From contig NZ_CH672413.1 of NCBI RefSeq assembly GCF_000152705.1, positions 558,001-622,000 on the forward strand: a DNA stretch of 64,000 nt, read 5' to 3'. Both the position numbers and the translations under genes were made by a program. Every line of letters begins with the position of its first letter. The stretch's first letter is position 1. Origin of the DNA: Janibacter sp. HTCC2649 (GTDB lineage: Bacteria > Actinomycetota > Actinomycetes > Actinomycetales > Dermatophilaceae). Of this stretch, positions 34,373 through 42,958 are shown in pieces. The notes under the pieces were generated by a model. It worked only from the letters and a program-made list of their open reading frames with translations, ran no database searches and had not been told where the DNA came from.

Positions 34373-35361
34373 CAGACGCCTGCCTCGTGTGCGGCGAGGG
34401 TGGCCCGCAGCTGGGTCTGGACGCGGTCGAGGAGGTCGGCGGGTTCGAGCACCCGCACGTTGTCGGCGTGCCCGGCGATCTCGGCCGCAAAGCCGTCGAC
34501 GTCGTGGAACTCGATGCTCAGCTCGGACCAGCCACTGTCGACCTCGGTCGTCGACGTGGCCCGGCGGCGCAGGCTGTGGGCGGCACCGGGGCGGACGAGC
34601 AGGGTGGCAGGACGGGCCTCGCCACGCGGAGCCGAGCGCTCGACCATGATGCGGGCCTCGTGATCGGCCGGGACGTCGAAGGACCCCGCCTTGCCTGCTT
34701 TGCGCACCGAACCGTCGACACGCGACAGCCGGAACACTCGGGTGTCCTCGCGGTCGAGGTCGTAGGCCGCGAGGTACCAGCGGCCGTGCCACTGCACGAG
34801 CGACCACGGCTGCACCTTGCGCAGCTGGGCCTCGCCGAGCTCGGGACGTCGGTACGTGAACGTGATGGGCGTGCGACTGAGCACGGCGTCCTTGACGGCC
34901 TCGAAGGCCGGCTCGGTGGTCCGCAGGCGTGGCTCGATGCCGATGAGGGCTCCCTCATCGCGTTCGACGCCAGCTGCGCGCAGCTTGCGCAGCGCCTGTG
35001 CCGCGGGACCGGCCATCGACGCCTGCGCCCAGCTGCGACTGGCCAGACCGAGGACGGCCAGCTCGTCGGGCTCGAACTCGAGGTCGGGCAGCGCGTAGTC
35101 GCGCTGGTGGATCCGGTAGCCCGGCTCGTCCTCGTGGAAGAGGTCGATCTCCTCGGTCGCCAGCGGCACACCGAGTGCGCGCAGCTCGTCCTTGTCGCGT
35201 TCGAACATCCGGTCAAAGGACTCGGTCGACGCGGTCTCGCCGTACTGCGGGACGAGGGCACGGATCTGCGCCTTCGACAACGGTCGGCGCGTGTAGAGAA
35301 GCACGAGCACGAGGTTGAGGAGGCGCTCCGTCTTGGCCGCCGGGCCCGTCGCTGCGCTCAT
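34372..35361 (-). CDS. pafB: PafB, WYL-domain transcriptional regulator subunit
   Basis: A 329-residue protein organised like PafC: winged helix (LLNLVLVLLYTRRPLSKAQIR), WYL domain (QWHGRWYLAAYDLDREDTRVFRLSRV as WHGRWYLAAYDL and RVFRLSRV) and a C-terminal extension (GHADNVRVLEPADLLDRV). Together with PafC it activates DNA repair genes after damage; the Pup-proteasome turns over the response's products. The ATG at 35361 is 34 bp from the divergent DUF3866 gene, so the two share a promoter region. Confidence 0.93.
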   Translation of the reverse strand: MSAATGPAAKTERLLNLVLVLLYTRRPLSKAQIRALVPQYGETASTESFDRMFERDKDELRALGVPLATEEIDLFHEDEPGYRIHQRDYALPDLEFEPDELAVLGLASRSWAQASMAGPAAQALRKLRAAGVERDEGALIGIEPRLRTTEPAFEAVKDAVLSRTPITFTYRRPELGEAQLRKVQPWSLVQWHGRWYLAAYDLDREDTRVFRLSRVDGSVRKAGKAGSFDVPADHEARIMVERSAPRGEARPATLLVRPGAAHSLRRRATSTTEVDSGWSELSIEFHDVDGFAAEIAGHADNVRVLEPADLLDRVQTQLRATLAAHEAGV

Positions 35362-35395
35362 GTCTGCGACGCTACTCGATAGCCTGCACCTCGTG

Positions 35396-36496
35396 ATGCA
35401 GTGGCGCGAGGGCGTAGTCGTCGAAGAGATCCGTGAATGGCCGGGATCGGTTGAGTATGCCGTGAGGCTGGCTTCCGCTGATGACACCGGTTCCGAGGTG
35501 CGTTGCCTCGCCTACACGGCGATGGTCGGGCGCCCCGAGCCGGGCGACCGGGTGATCCTCAACGCCTCGGCCCTCCTCAAGGGTTTGGGCACCGGTGGGC
35601 TGGCGTTCATCGTGGCCATCCCGGATCGCCTTCCCGAGGATGCGCCCGACTCCCCCGGGCACATCGTCAAGGCGCGCTACACCCCACAGCAGCAGATGTT
35701 CCTCGCGGTCGACGAGCAGGACAGCATCCACCATGACGTCCTCATCGACGCGACGTCCCTTGACGCGATGCCTGTCGTCGTCGCGGACCTTCACTCAGCC
35801 CTGCCCGCGATCATCGCCGGTGTGCGGCTGGCGCGACCGGATGCCCGGGTCGCCTATGTCATGACCGACGGCGGCGCGCTGCCGATCGCCTTCTCCCGTG
35901 CGGTCGCCGGGCTGAAGGAGGCCGGGTGGCTCGCGGCGACCCTGACCGTGGGCCAGGCGTTCGGCGGTGACTATGAAGCGGTCTCCTTGCACAGCGGCCT
36001 GCTGGCTGCGCGCCACGTCGTGGACGCCGACGTCACCATCGTCATCCAGGGCCCGGGCAACGTCGGCACGGGAACCCCTTGGGGCTACTCCGGTGTGGCC
36101 GCGGCGGAAGCTCTCCACGCCACCCACGTTCTCGATGGCACGAGCATCGCGGCGCTGCGCGTCTCGGGAGGCGACCCCCGCCCACGGCACCGCGGGATCT
36201 CGCACCACAGCACCACGGCATACGGAAAGGCTCTGCTCTCGCCTGCGATCGTTCCAGTCCTCGCGGGCGGTGGCGAACTCGCCGCCCTCATCCGTCGGCA
36301 GGCCACGGAACTGGCCGCACACAGCCGTGCCGACCTCGACGTCGTCGAGATCGGCACGGAGGGTGTGCTGGAAGCGCTGCGTCAGACCCCGGTCAAGCTC
36401 TCGACGATGGGGCGCGGCCTCGAGGAGGACCTCGCCGCGTTCATCGTCAGCGCTGTCGCGGGTGTCTGCGCGGCTCAGCGGATCAGCGAACGCTGA
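35396..36496 (+). CDS. DUF3866 family protein
   Basis: A 366-residue soluble protein of the DUF3866 family, found next to pafBC and pafA in many actinobacteria. Gly-rich segments VIQGPGNVGTGTPWGYSG and RVSGGDPRPRHRGISHHSTTAYG suggest a nucleotide- or cofactor-binding fold, but no activity is known. It starts divergently from pafB (ATG 35396; GTG 35393 is adjacent and in frame) and ends in a 14-bp convergent overlap with the FKBP gene. Context suggests a role around the proteasome/DNA-damage locus, but this is only guilt by association. Confidence 0.85.
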   Translation: MQWREGVVVEEIREWPGSVEYAVRLASADDTGSEVRCLAYTAMVGRPEPGDRVILNASALLKGLGTGGLAFIVAIPDRLPEDAPDSPGHIVKARYTPQQQMFLAVDEQDSIHHDVLIDATSLDAMPVVVADLHSALPAIIAGVRLARPDARVAYVMTDGGALPIAFSRAVAGLKEAGWLAATLTVGQAFGGDYEAVSLHSGLLAARHVVDADVTIVIQGPGNVGTGTPWGYSGVAAAEALHATHVLDGTSIAALRVSGGDPRPRHRGISHHSTTAYGKALLSPAIVPVLAGGGELAALIRRQATELAAHSRADLDVVEIGTEGVLEALRQTPVKLSTMGRGLEEDLAAFIVSAVAGVCAAQRISER

Positions 36497-36869
36497 CGAG
36501 GTCCACGACGAAGATCAGGCTCTCGCCCGGCTTGATGACGGCGCCGGCGCCGCGTTCACCGTAGGCGAGGTCGCTCGGGATGAGCAGGCGACGTCGGCCG
36601 CCCTCCTTCATCCCGACGATGCCGTCGTCCCAGCCGCGGATGACCTGGCCGACGCCGAGACGGAAGTCCAGGGGTGCACCGCGACCCCACGAGGCGTCGA
36701 ACTCCTCGCCGGTCGAGTGGGCGACACCGACATAGTGCGCCGAGATGGTCGAGCCGACCGTGGCCTCGGCGCCATCACCGACGGTGATGTCCTCGATGAC
36801 GAGCTCGGTGGGTGCTGCATCGCCCGGGAAGTCGATCTCAGGCTTGGTGGTTGCGGGGTCAAAACCCAT
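36483..36869 (-). CDS. FKBP-type peptidyl-prolyl isomerase, cytosolic
   Basis: A 128-residue FKBP domain without signal peptide: TVGSTISAHYVGVAHSTGEEFDASW, PLDFRLGVGQVIRGWDDGIVGMKEGGRRRLLIPSDLAYGERGAGAVIKPGESLIFVVDLV (shown in the protein as GQVIRGWDDGIVGMKEGG and PSDLAYGERGAG). The catalytic pocket residues Tyr, Phe, Asp, Val-Ile, Trp and Tyr are in place. It follows the FKBP lipoprotein with a 62-bp gap on the same strand. Confidence 0.93.
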   Translation of the reverse strand: MGFDPATTKPEIDFPGDAAPTELVIEDITVGDGAEATVGSTISAHYVGVAHSTGEEFDASWGRGAPLDFRLGVGQVIRGWDDGIVGMKEGGRRRLLIPSDLAYGERGAGAVIKPGESLIFVVDLVSVR

Positions 36870-36931
36870 GGAAGGTCCTTCCGGAGGTGTGGTCAGGGTG
36901 GGTCGTGCTGGGTGGTGCCTGGTCGTGCAGG

Positions 36932-37876
36932 TCAGACGGCGCCGAGGATGTCCACGACGAAGACCATGGTGTCAGTGCCCTTGATCTCGCCCTGGCCCTC
37001 CTTGCCGTAGCCATCGGCCGGCGGGACGACGAGCAGGACGCGGCTACCGACGGTCTGGCCGACGATCGCCTTGTCCCAACCGGGAACGACCGCGCCGACA
37101 CCGATGGGCGTCGGGTAGCCGGGCGAGGAGTCGAAGACCTTGCCGTCACGCCAGAGGGCGCCGGTGTAGGCAACCCGCAGGGTCTGGCCGCTCGTGACCT
37201 TGTCGCCCTTACCGGTGATGAGCGGCTGGTTGACGAGAGTCGTCGGGGCCGTGGCCTTGGGGATCGTGATGACGGCGGGCTTGCCGAGGGTCGTCTTGGC
37301 GGTGGGCAGGCCGGCCTTGGGGGCGACGGCCGTGCCTTCGGCCTCCTTGAGCGGGGAGACGACCTTGACGACGTCGACGACGAAGAGGATCGGGTCCTCG
37401 GCCTTGAGCCCGAGATCGGTCTTGCCCTCGGGGCCGTAGACGGCGGAGGTGGGGGCACCGATGAGGATGCGGGCGCCGGGCTTGGCGCCGGGGAGCTGGC
37501 TCGTGAAGATCGGCAGCATGTTCTTGTCGGTGAGGTCGATACCGAGCGTCTGCTCTTCCTTCCACGTGGTCGTGGCGACCTTGCCGTCGGTGCCGTTGAT
37601 GATCTGCGCCTTGATCGAGAGCAGGTCGGTCTTGCCAGCGGCCTGGCCCTTGCCCTCCGTGATGACGCGCTTGCTCTCACCGGTCAGCTTGAGCGGCTTG
37701 GTCCCGAGAGTGACGGTCGGCTCCTTGGCCGGGTCCGTTCCCTCGACCTTGACCGAGGCGAGCGGGCCGGTGTCAGCCTTCGCGTCGCCGGAGCCGGAGG
37801 AGTCGCCGCAGCCGGCGAGGGCCACGACACCGACGGCGAGAGCCGCGGCGAGAGGTGCAAAGCGGGGGCGGAACAC
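36932..37876 (-). CDS. Lipoprotein with tandem FKBP-type isomerase domains
   Basis: A 314-residue lipoprotein. The signal ends in the lipobox LAGC with Cys23. A first, degenerate FKBP-like domain (about 45-170, LLIGAPTSAVYGPEGKTDLG at its end) is followed by a canonical domain (RVAYTGALWRDGKVFDSS, VVPGWDKAIVGQTVGSRVLL and PADGYGKEGQGEIKGTDTM). It likely folds exported proteins at the outer face. The GTG at 37876 was preferred over ATG 37921 because it has a GAGG ribosome site and starts a compact signal peptide (MFRPRFAPLAAALAVG). Sits 96 bp downstream of pafA. Confidence 0.92.
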   Translation of the reverse strand: MFRPRFAPLAAALAVGVVALAGCGDSSGSGDAKADTGPLASVKVEGTDPAKEPTVTLGTKPLKLTGESKRVITEGKGQAAGKTDLLSIKAQIINGTDGKVATTTWKEEQTLGIDLTDKNMLPIFTSQLPGAKPGARILIGAPTSAVYGPEGKTDLGLKAEDPILFVVDVVKVVSPLKEAEGTAVAPKAGLPTAKTTLGKPAVITIPKATAPTTLVNQPLITGKGDKVTSGQTLRVAYTGALWRDGKVFDSSPGYPTPIGVGAVVPGWDKAIVGQTVGSRVLLVVPPADGYGKEGQGEIKGTDTMVFVVDILGAV

Positions 37877-37972
37877 AGGTGATACCTCAGATTTCAGCGG
37901 TGGCTGGGAAGGGGCCACCATAACCAGTGGACCTGTCCCTTTCCTGAATCCCGACCTCGGAGCGACCGGCGA

Positions 37973-39334
37973 TCACATGCCGGCGATGAGCCGTTCGACG
38001 CGGGGGTCCTCGTTGCGGAACGGGTCCTTGCACAGAACGGTGCGCTGGGCCTGGTCGTTGAGCTTGAGGTGCACCCAGTCGACGGTGAAGTCCCGCCGGT
38101 GCTCCTGCGCAGCCCTGATGAAGTCACCGCGCAGCTTGGCCCGGGTCGTGGGCGGTGGCTTGACCTTGGCCTCGAAGATCTCGGGGTCGGTCACTGCCCG
38201 CGCCGCCCGCCCTCGGGCCTGGAGCAGGTAGAAGAGCCCGCGCCGGCGGTTGATGTCGTGGTAGGCGAGGTCGATCTGGGCCAGTCGCGGGTGATCGAGG
38301 TCGAGGCTGTGCTTGGTGGCGTAGTCACTGAGCAGCTTGTGCTTGATGATCCAGTCGATCTCGGTGTCGACGAGCGAGTGGTTGTCGGTCTCGATCGCCT
38401 CGAGCGTGCGCTCCCAGAGGTCGAGCACCGTCTTGTGGTCCGGATCGCTCGTGCCTTCTCGCTCGACGTATGCCGTTGCCGCGGTGAGGTATTCGCGCTG
38501 CAGATCGAGGGCGCTGAGTTCGCGACCGTTGGCCAGGCGCACGAGGCGTCGACCCGTCGTGTCGTGGCTGATCTCGCGGATGGCGCGGATGGGGTTCTCG
38601 AGGGTGAGGTCGCGCATGACGACACCGTCCTCGATCATCCGCAGGACGAGGTCGCACGATCCGACCTTGAGCAGGGTCGTCGTCTCGCTCATGTTGGAGT
38701 CACCGACGATGACGTGCAGACGCCGATAGTGCTCGGCATCGGCGTGCGGTTCGTCGCGGGTGTTGATGATCGGGCGGGAACGGGTGGTTGCCGACGACAC
38801 GCCCTCCCAGATGTGGTCCGCCCGCTGACTCACGGCATACTCCACGCCTTTGGAGGTCCGCACGAGCTTGCCCGCGCCGCAGATGATCTGACGACTGATG
38901 AGGAAGGGCAGCAGGGCGTCGGAGAAGACCTGGAAGTCGCCGGCGCGGCCGACGAGGAAGTTCTCGTGACAGCCGTAGGAGTTGCCAGCAGAGTCGGTGT
39001 TGTTCTTGAAGACGTAGATGTCGCCGCGGACGCCGTCCTCGCGCAGACGCGCCTCGGCGTCGGCGACGAGTCCTTCGACGACCCGCTCCCCCGCCTTGTC
39101 ATGCGCGACGAGCTGGCGCAGCGAGTCACATTCGGCGGTCGCGTACTCGGGGTGGCTGCCGACGTCGAGGTAGAGACGCGAACCGTTGGCGAGGAAGACG
39201 TTGCTGGAACGCCCCCAGGCGACGACCTTGCGGAAGAGGTAGCGGGCGACCTCGTCGGGCGTGAGCGTGCGTTGCCCCTCGGACGAGGCGGTGATGCCGT
39301 ACTCGTTCTCGATCCCGAAGATCCGTCGGTCCAT
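37973..39334 (-). CDS. pafA: Pup-protein ligase PafA
   Basis: A 453-residue Paf[14 protein letters not shown] at the N-terminus with the metal/ATP-binding Glu pair, [20 protein letters not shown], and [31 protein letters not shown] in the glutamine-synthetase-like core (only short parts quoted: [21 protein letters not shown]). It ligates deamidated Pup to substrate lysines, using ATP. The ligase subtype, not Dop, is shown by the absence of the Dop loop and by the normal length. Divergent from the peroxiredoxin gene, with 170 bp between. Confidence 0.96.
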   Translation of the reverse strand: MDRRIFGIENEYGITASSEGQRTLTPDEVARYLFRKVVAWGRSSNVFLANGSRLYLDVGSHPEYATAECDSLRQLVAHDKAGERVVEGLVADAEARLREDGVRGDIYVFKNNTDSAGNSYGCHENFLVGRAGDFQVFSDALLPFLISRQIICGAGKLVRTSKGVEYAVSQRADHIWEGVSSATTRSRPIINTRDEPHADAEHYRRLHVIVGDSNMSETTTLLKVGSCDLVLRMIEDGVVMRDLTLENPIRAIREISHDTTGRRLVRLANGRELSALDLQREYLTAATAYVEREGTSDPDHKTVLDLWERTLEAIETDNHSLVDTEIDWIIKHKLLSDYATKHSLDLDHPRLAQIDLAYHDINRRRGLFYLLQARGRAARAVTDPEIFEAKVKPPPTTRAKLRGDFIRAAQEHRRDFTVDWVHLKLNDQAQRTVLCKDPFRNEDPRVERLIAGM

Positions 39335-39413
39335 GCCGTCACCCTAGCCTCGTGGCCCTGCGCGCCGACCCTGCGACAGGCAACCGACTCCCCCATGACG
39401 TGAACTGTGGCGT

Positions 39414-39445
39414 CCAGCATCCGGAACGTCGATACCAGCATCCGG
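39414..39445 (+). repeat. Tandem CCAGCATCCGG repeats upstream of the peroxiredoxin gene
   Basis: CCAGCATCCGG at 39414-39424 recurs at 39435-39445, start-to-start 21 bp, that is two helical turns apart. The pair lies 60-90 bp upstream of the peroxiredoxin start and about 80 bp from the divergent pafA start. Face-of-helix spacing suggests a regulator binding as a tandem dimer; the regulator is not known. Confidence 0.5.
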
Positions 39446-39504
39446 TACTTAACGGCATGTTTGGTGTCTGACAACTTCGTGTTACCGATGAGAGGACCGT
39501 TCCC

Positions 39505-40140
39505 ATGGCCACGCTGCGTCTCGGCGACAACGCCCCCGACTTCACCGCTGAGACCACCGAGGGTGAGATCAGCTTCCACGAGTGGAAGGGCGACGGCTGG
39601 GCCGTCCTCTTCAGCCACCCGGCGGACTTCACACCCGTCTGCACGACCGAGCTCGGCCGGGTCGCCGCGCTCAAGGACGAATGGGCCAAGCGCGACGCCA
39701 AGGTTCTCGCGGTCTCGGTCGACGCGATCGAGGACCACAACGCGTGGAAGAAGGACATCGAGGAGGTCGGCGGTTCCGCCGTGACCTACCCGATCGTCGC
39801 CGACAAGGACCGCAAGGTCGCCGAGCTCTACGACATGATCCACCCCGGCGAGGGCGACACCTCGAGCGTGCGCTCGGTGTTCCTCATCGACCCCAAGGGC
39901 AAGGTGCGCCTCTCCCTCGTCTACCCCAAGAGCGCCGGCCGCAACTTCGACGAGGTCCTGCGCGCCCTAGACGCCCTGCAGGTCAACGACTCCGGACCCT
40001 TCTCCACCCCCGCGGACTGGAAGCCGGGCGAGCGCGTCATCGTTGCGCCGACCGTCTCCACCGAGGACGCGCGCTCGACGTTCGGCGAGGTCGAGGAGAT
40101 CAAGCCCTACCTGCGCTACACCGCGGCACCCACAGCCTGA
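39505..40140 (+). CDS. 1-Cys peroxiredoxin (Prx6 subfamily)
   Basis: A 211-residue peroxiredoxin: peroxidatic site HPADFTPVCTTELG with Cys46, Thr43 and the conserved Arg further on (SVRSVFLIDPKGKVRL). There is no resolving Cys in the usual 2-Cys position, and the 70-residue C-terminal arm (ADWKPGERVIVAPTVS) is typical of Prx6. It reduces H2O2 and organic peroxides in the cytosol. Its own upstream region holds two tandem repeats; a 20-bp-arm hairpin follows the stop. Sits in the proteasome locus but its link to it is unclear. Confidence 0.92.
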   Translation: MATLRLGDNAPDFTAETTEGEISFHEWKGDGWAVLFSHPADFTPVCTTELGRVAALKDEWAKRDAKVLAVSVDAIEDHNAWKKDIEEVGGSAVTYPIVADKDRKVAELYDMIHPGEGDTSSVRSVFLIDPKGKVRLSLVYPKSAGRNFDEVLRALDALQVNDSGPFSTPADWKPGERVIVAPTVSTEDARSTFGEVEEIKPYLRYTAAPTA

Positions 40141-40147
40141 GGCCTCA

Positions 40148-40207
40148 ACTTATTGCGCAATCCGTCGGATGCGAGCTCTGCGAGCCGCGACGGATTGCGC
40201 AATAAGT
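40148..40207 (+). terminator. Hairpin between the peroxiredoxin and dienelactone hydrolase genes
   Basis: Perfect 20-bp arms (40148-40167 and 40188-40207), 20-nt loop. Each arm contains the palindrome ATTGCGCAAT, so each arm can also fold on itself or be bound by a dimer. The element ends 16 bp before the next ATG (40224) on the same strand, so it could also act as an attenuator or as an operator. Confidence 0.7.
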
Positions 40208-40223
40208 CGAGCAGGATGTCTGC

Positions 40224-40913
40224 ATGGCTGACAACATCGCACTCGACCTTCCCGCAGACCTGCTGATCCCCGCGTCCGGCTCCGGACCGGGGATCGTGCT
40301 GTTCCAGGAGATCTTCGGGGTCACCGACTACATCCGATCGCGCGCGCAGGACCTGGCCGATCTCGGCTACGTCGTCCTCGTCCCCCACTTCTACGGGCGG
40401 CTCGGCGACCCCGTGGTTGAGGAGGGTGGCGACGGACTTCCCCAAGCGATGGGCCTGCTCGAGGAGCTCGACTGGGACCGTGCCGTGACCGACGGTGTGG
40501 CCGCCCTGAACGCGCTGCGCGACCACCCCGCCATCTCTGGCGGCGTCGGCCTCCTCGGCTTCTGCTTCGGTGGCGGCCTGGCCTACAACGTTGCGGCAGT
40601 GGCGGATTCGAAGCCCGATGCCTTGGTCAGCTACTACGGCTCAGCCCTGCCGAACCTGCTCGGTCTCGCGTCCCGGGTCACGACACCGAGCCTGCACCAC
40701 TTCGGGGACAGCGATGACTACATTCCGCTGGACATGGTCCGCGAGATCGAGCAAGCCGTGACCGATGGCCACGACGAGGTCACGTTCGTGGTGCACCCCG
40801 GCGCCGGACACGCCTTCGACAACCCGTCACCGATGTTTCACCACGAAGGTGCCTCACTGGAGGCCTGGGCCAAGACCGTCGCCTGGCTCGCCGCCGAGCT
40901 CCCCACTGCCTGA
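40224..40913 (+). CDS. Dienelactone hydrolase family protein
   Basis: A 229-residue alpha/beta hydrolase of the DLH family. The nucleophile Cys114 lies in GLLGFCFGGGLAYN, the acid Asp in HFGDSDDYIP (about 162-165), and His196 in HPGAGHAFDN. DLH members hydrolyse dienelactone in chlorocatechol breakdown, but many are generic carboxymethylenebutenolidase-like hydrolases of unknown substrate. No aromatic pathway genes lie nearby. The GTC TGC ATG start at 40224 is close to the preceding hairpin. Confidence 0.9.
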   Translation: MADNIALDLPADLLIPASGSGPGIVLFQEIFGVTDYIRSRAQDLADLGYVVLVPHFYGRLGDPVVEEGGDGLPQAMGLLEELDWDRAVTDGVAALNALRDHPAISGGVGLLGFCFGGGLAYNVAAVADSKPDALVSYYGSALPNLLGLASRVTTPSLHHFGDSDDYIPLDMVREIEQAVTDGHDEVTFVVHPGAGHAFDNPSPMFHHEGASLEAWAKTVAWLAAELPTA

Positions 40914-40932
40914 CCGACCCTTCGACTCCTTG

Positions 40933-40986
40933 CGCATGACTGTGCGCGCTCAGTCGCCCTCCGGGCTGCGCGCGCACAGTCATGCG
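40933..40986. terminator. Hairpin between dienelactone hydrolase and prcA
   Basis: Perfect 17-bp arms (40933-40949 and 40970-40986) and a 20-nt loop, located 20 bp after the hydrolase stop; prcA ends convergently at 41070. A degraded further copy of the right arm (CGCACAGCCATGCG) lies near 41038-41051. No U-tract. Confidence 0.75.
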
Positions 40987-41069
40987 GTTCGGTGACACTT
41001 GTCGTGCCAGCGCGCTACGCCCTGCGGTCGAACGCACGCACAGCCATGCGCAGTCGGAGTCGAAGGGCC

Positions 41070-41879
41070 TCAGTCGGAGTCGGGCGTCCCCTCGTCGCCG
41101 TGGCGCTGCGTCTGCGGGTTGCTGGCAGCCTGTCGCGGGCTGTCGTGGTCGACGGGCGGCACGTCGTCCGTCGGGTCGTCTTCGGACAACAGCTGGCCCA
41201 AGAGGTCCCCGTTGATCCGGCGGAACGTGCGTCGCGATCTGGTGCGATCGAGAACCGCCACTTCGAGTGCGTCCGAACCCAATTCACGATCGGGACCCCC
41301 CGCGGGATCATGGGCGAGACCGGCCACGGCGAGCTGCAACGCCTGGGCCAGCGTGAGCCCGGGCCTCCACTGCTCGGTGAGACGCTCCTCGATCTGGTCG
41401 GAGGCGCCACCCATCGCGACGAGACCACGCTCGTCGGCGACCGAGCCGTCGTAGGTGAGCCGATAGATCTGGTCGCCATCGACGTCCTGACCCACCTCGG
41501 CCACGACGATCTCGACCTCGTAGGGCTTGGACTCCTGGGTGAAGACGGTGCCGAGTGTCTGCGCGTAGGCGTTGGCCAGACCGCGCGCAGTCACGTCGCT
41601 GCGGTCGTACGAGTAGCCACGCAGGTCGGCATACCGGACACCCGCAACGCGCAGGTTCTCGAACTCGTTGTACTTGCCGACCGCCGCGAAGGCGATGCGG
41701 TCATAGATCTCACCGATCTTGTGCAGGCTGCGCGACGGGTTCTCGGCGACGAAGGCGATGCCGTGGTCGTAGCCGAGGACGACGACCGAACGACCGCGGG
41801 CGATGCCCTTGCGCGCGAAGTCGGCTCGGTCCTTCATGAGCTGCTCGGGCGAGACGTAGAACGGCATACCCGCGGTCAT
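41070..41879 (-). CDS. prcA: 20S proteasome alpha subunit
   Basis: A 269-residue alpha subunit: [25 protein letters not shown] is the gating N-terminus and helix H0 (quoted in part: [14 protein letters not shown]), with [28 protein letters not shown] and GRYSYDRSD-like strand [14 protein letters not shown]. It forms the outer rings, docks the Mpa ring and gates substrate entry. The ATG at 41879 overlaps prcB by 4 bp. C-terminal 40 residues are polar and probably disordered. Confidence 0.95.
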   Translation of the reverse strand: MTAGMPFYVSPEQLMKDRADFARKGIARGRSVVVLGYDHGIAFVAENPSRSLHKIGEIYDRIAFAAVGKYNEFENLRVAGVRYADLRGYSYDRSDVTARGLANAYAQTLGTVFTQESKPYEVEIVVAEVGQDVDGDQIYRLTYDGSVADERGLVAMGGASDQIEERLTEQWRPGLTLAQALQLAVAGLAHDPAGGPDRELGSDALEVAVLDRTRSRRTFRRINGDLLGQLLSEDDPTDDVPPVDHDSPRQAASNPQTQRHGDEGTPDSD

Positions 41880-42718
41880 GAGGCACCTCCCCCACGTCGT
41901 CCGCCGGGATTGCCCCGACGATCGGCCACGATGGCGTCGACGACGGGCGCCACACCGTCGTCGGGCACGAAGCGCGCCCCGTCGGAGTCCACGAGAGCCA
42001 CGGTCGGCCAGATGCGGCGGCCCACGTCCGGGCCACCCGTTGCCGAGTCGTCGTCGGCGGCGTCCCACAGAGCCTCGACAGCGATGCGGACGGCCTCGTC
42101 GCTCGACATGCCGGGACGGTAGAGCTTCTTGAGCGCGCCGCGGGCGAAGAGCGAGCCCGATCCGACGCTGTGGTGGTCGTGCTCCTCGTAGCACCCGCCA
42201 GTGACGTCGTAGGAGAAGATGCGGCCGCACTGGCCGTGGTGGTCGAAGCCGGCGAAGACGGGCACGACGCTGAGGCCCTGCATGGCCATCCCGAGGTTGC
42301 CGCGGATCATCGAGGCGAGCCGGTTGGCCTTGCCCTCGAGAGACATGAGCGTGCCCTCGATCTTCTCGTAGTGCTCGAGCTCGACCTGGAAGAGTCGGAC
42401 GAGCTCGATGGCCAGACCAGCCGTGCCGGCGATGCCCACGACGGAGAACTCGTCGGTCGCGAAGACCTTCTCCATGTCGCGGTTGGCGATGATGTTGCCC
42501 ATCGTGGCGCGGCGATCACCTGCCATGAGGACACCGCCCTCATAGGACAGGGTGACGATCGTCGTGCCATGAGGTGCGTCGATCGTTGCTCCCGGCGGCA
42601 GACCGCGCCGCGACGGGATGAGGCTCGGCTCGTGCTCCGCGATGAACTCGGTGAACGACGCAGAACCCGTGCGCAGGTATGCCGCCGGGAGACGGCCGCT
42701 GTCCGACACGGGGCTCAC
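41876..42718 (-). CDS. prcB: 20S proteasome beta subunit (catalytic)
   Basis: A 280-residue beta subunit. A 51-residue propeptide precedes the processing site HG/TTIVTL, leaving Thr52 as nucleophile; Lys and Asp partners lie in [15 protein letters not shown] and the following [15 protein letters not shown]. The product is an N-terminal-nucleophile peptidase of the inner rings. GTG 42718 overlaps the pup stop (GTGA), so pup-prcB-prcA are coupled and made in fixed proportion. Confidence 0.96.
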   Translation of the reverse strand: MSPVSDSGRLPAAYLRTGSASFTEFIAEHEPSLIPSRRGLPPGATIDAPHGTTIVTLSYEGGVLMAGDRRATMGNIIANRDMEKVFATDEFSVVGIAGTAGLAIELVRLFQVELEHYEKIEGTLMSLEGKANRLASMIRGNLGMAMQGLSVVPVFAGFDHHGQCGRIFSYDVTGGCYEEHDHHSVGSGSLFARGALKKLYRPGMSSDEAVRIAVEALWDAADDDSATGGPDVGRRIWPTVALVDSDGARFVPDDGVAPVVDAIVADRRGNPGGRRGGGAS

Positions 42719-42906
42719 TGGCCGCCCTTCTGGACGAACCCGCGGACGAACTCCTCGGCGTTGGTCTCGAGGACTCCGTCGATCTCGTCGAGGATGTCGT
42801 CGATCTCGGTGTCGGAGACCTGGGCGGCGGGTGCTGCCGCGGGCTCGGGCGCGTCGTCCGGACCGTCGTCCCGTCGACCTGGCTTGATCTGCTCCTGGCC
42901 GGCCAT
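42715..42906 (-). CDS. pup: Prokaryotic ubiquitin-like protein Pup
   Basis: A 63-residue, largely disordered acidic protein with the C-terminal [10 protein letters not shown]. The terminal Gln must be deamidated by Dop before PafA can ligate it. The helical segment [23 protein letters not shown] binds the Mpa coiled coil. Position 53 bp downstream of dop and overlapping prcB is the standard order. Confidence 0.97.
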   Translation of the reverse strand: MAGQEQIKPGRRDDGPDDAPEPAAAPAAQVSDTEIDDILDEIDGVLETNAEEFVRGFVQKGGQ

Positions 42907-42958
42907 GGGCTCCTCCTCGTGTCGCGTCGAGCACCGTCACGGTGCCTGAGGTCCGAGC

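Noticed and set aside
41038-41051. Degraded copy of the 40970-40986 arm as a second terminator
   Set aside because: Only 13-14 bp with mismatches, and it has no partner arm of its own.
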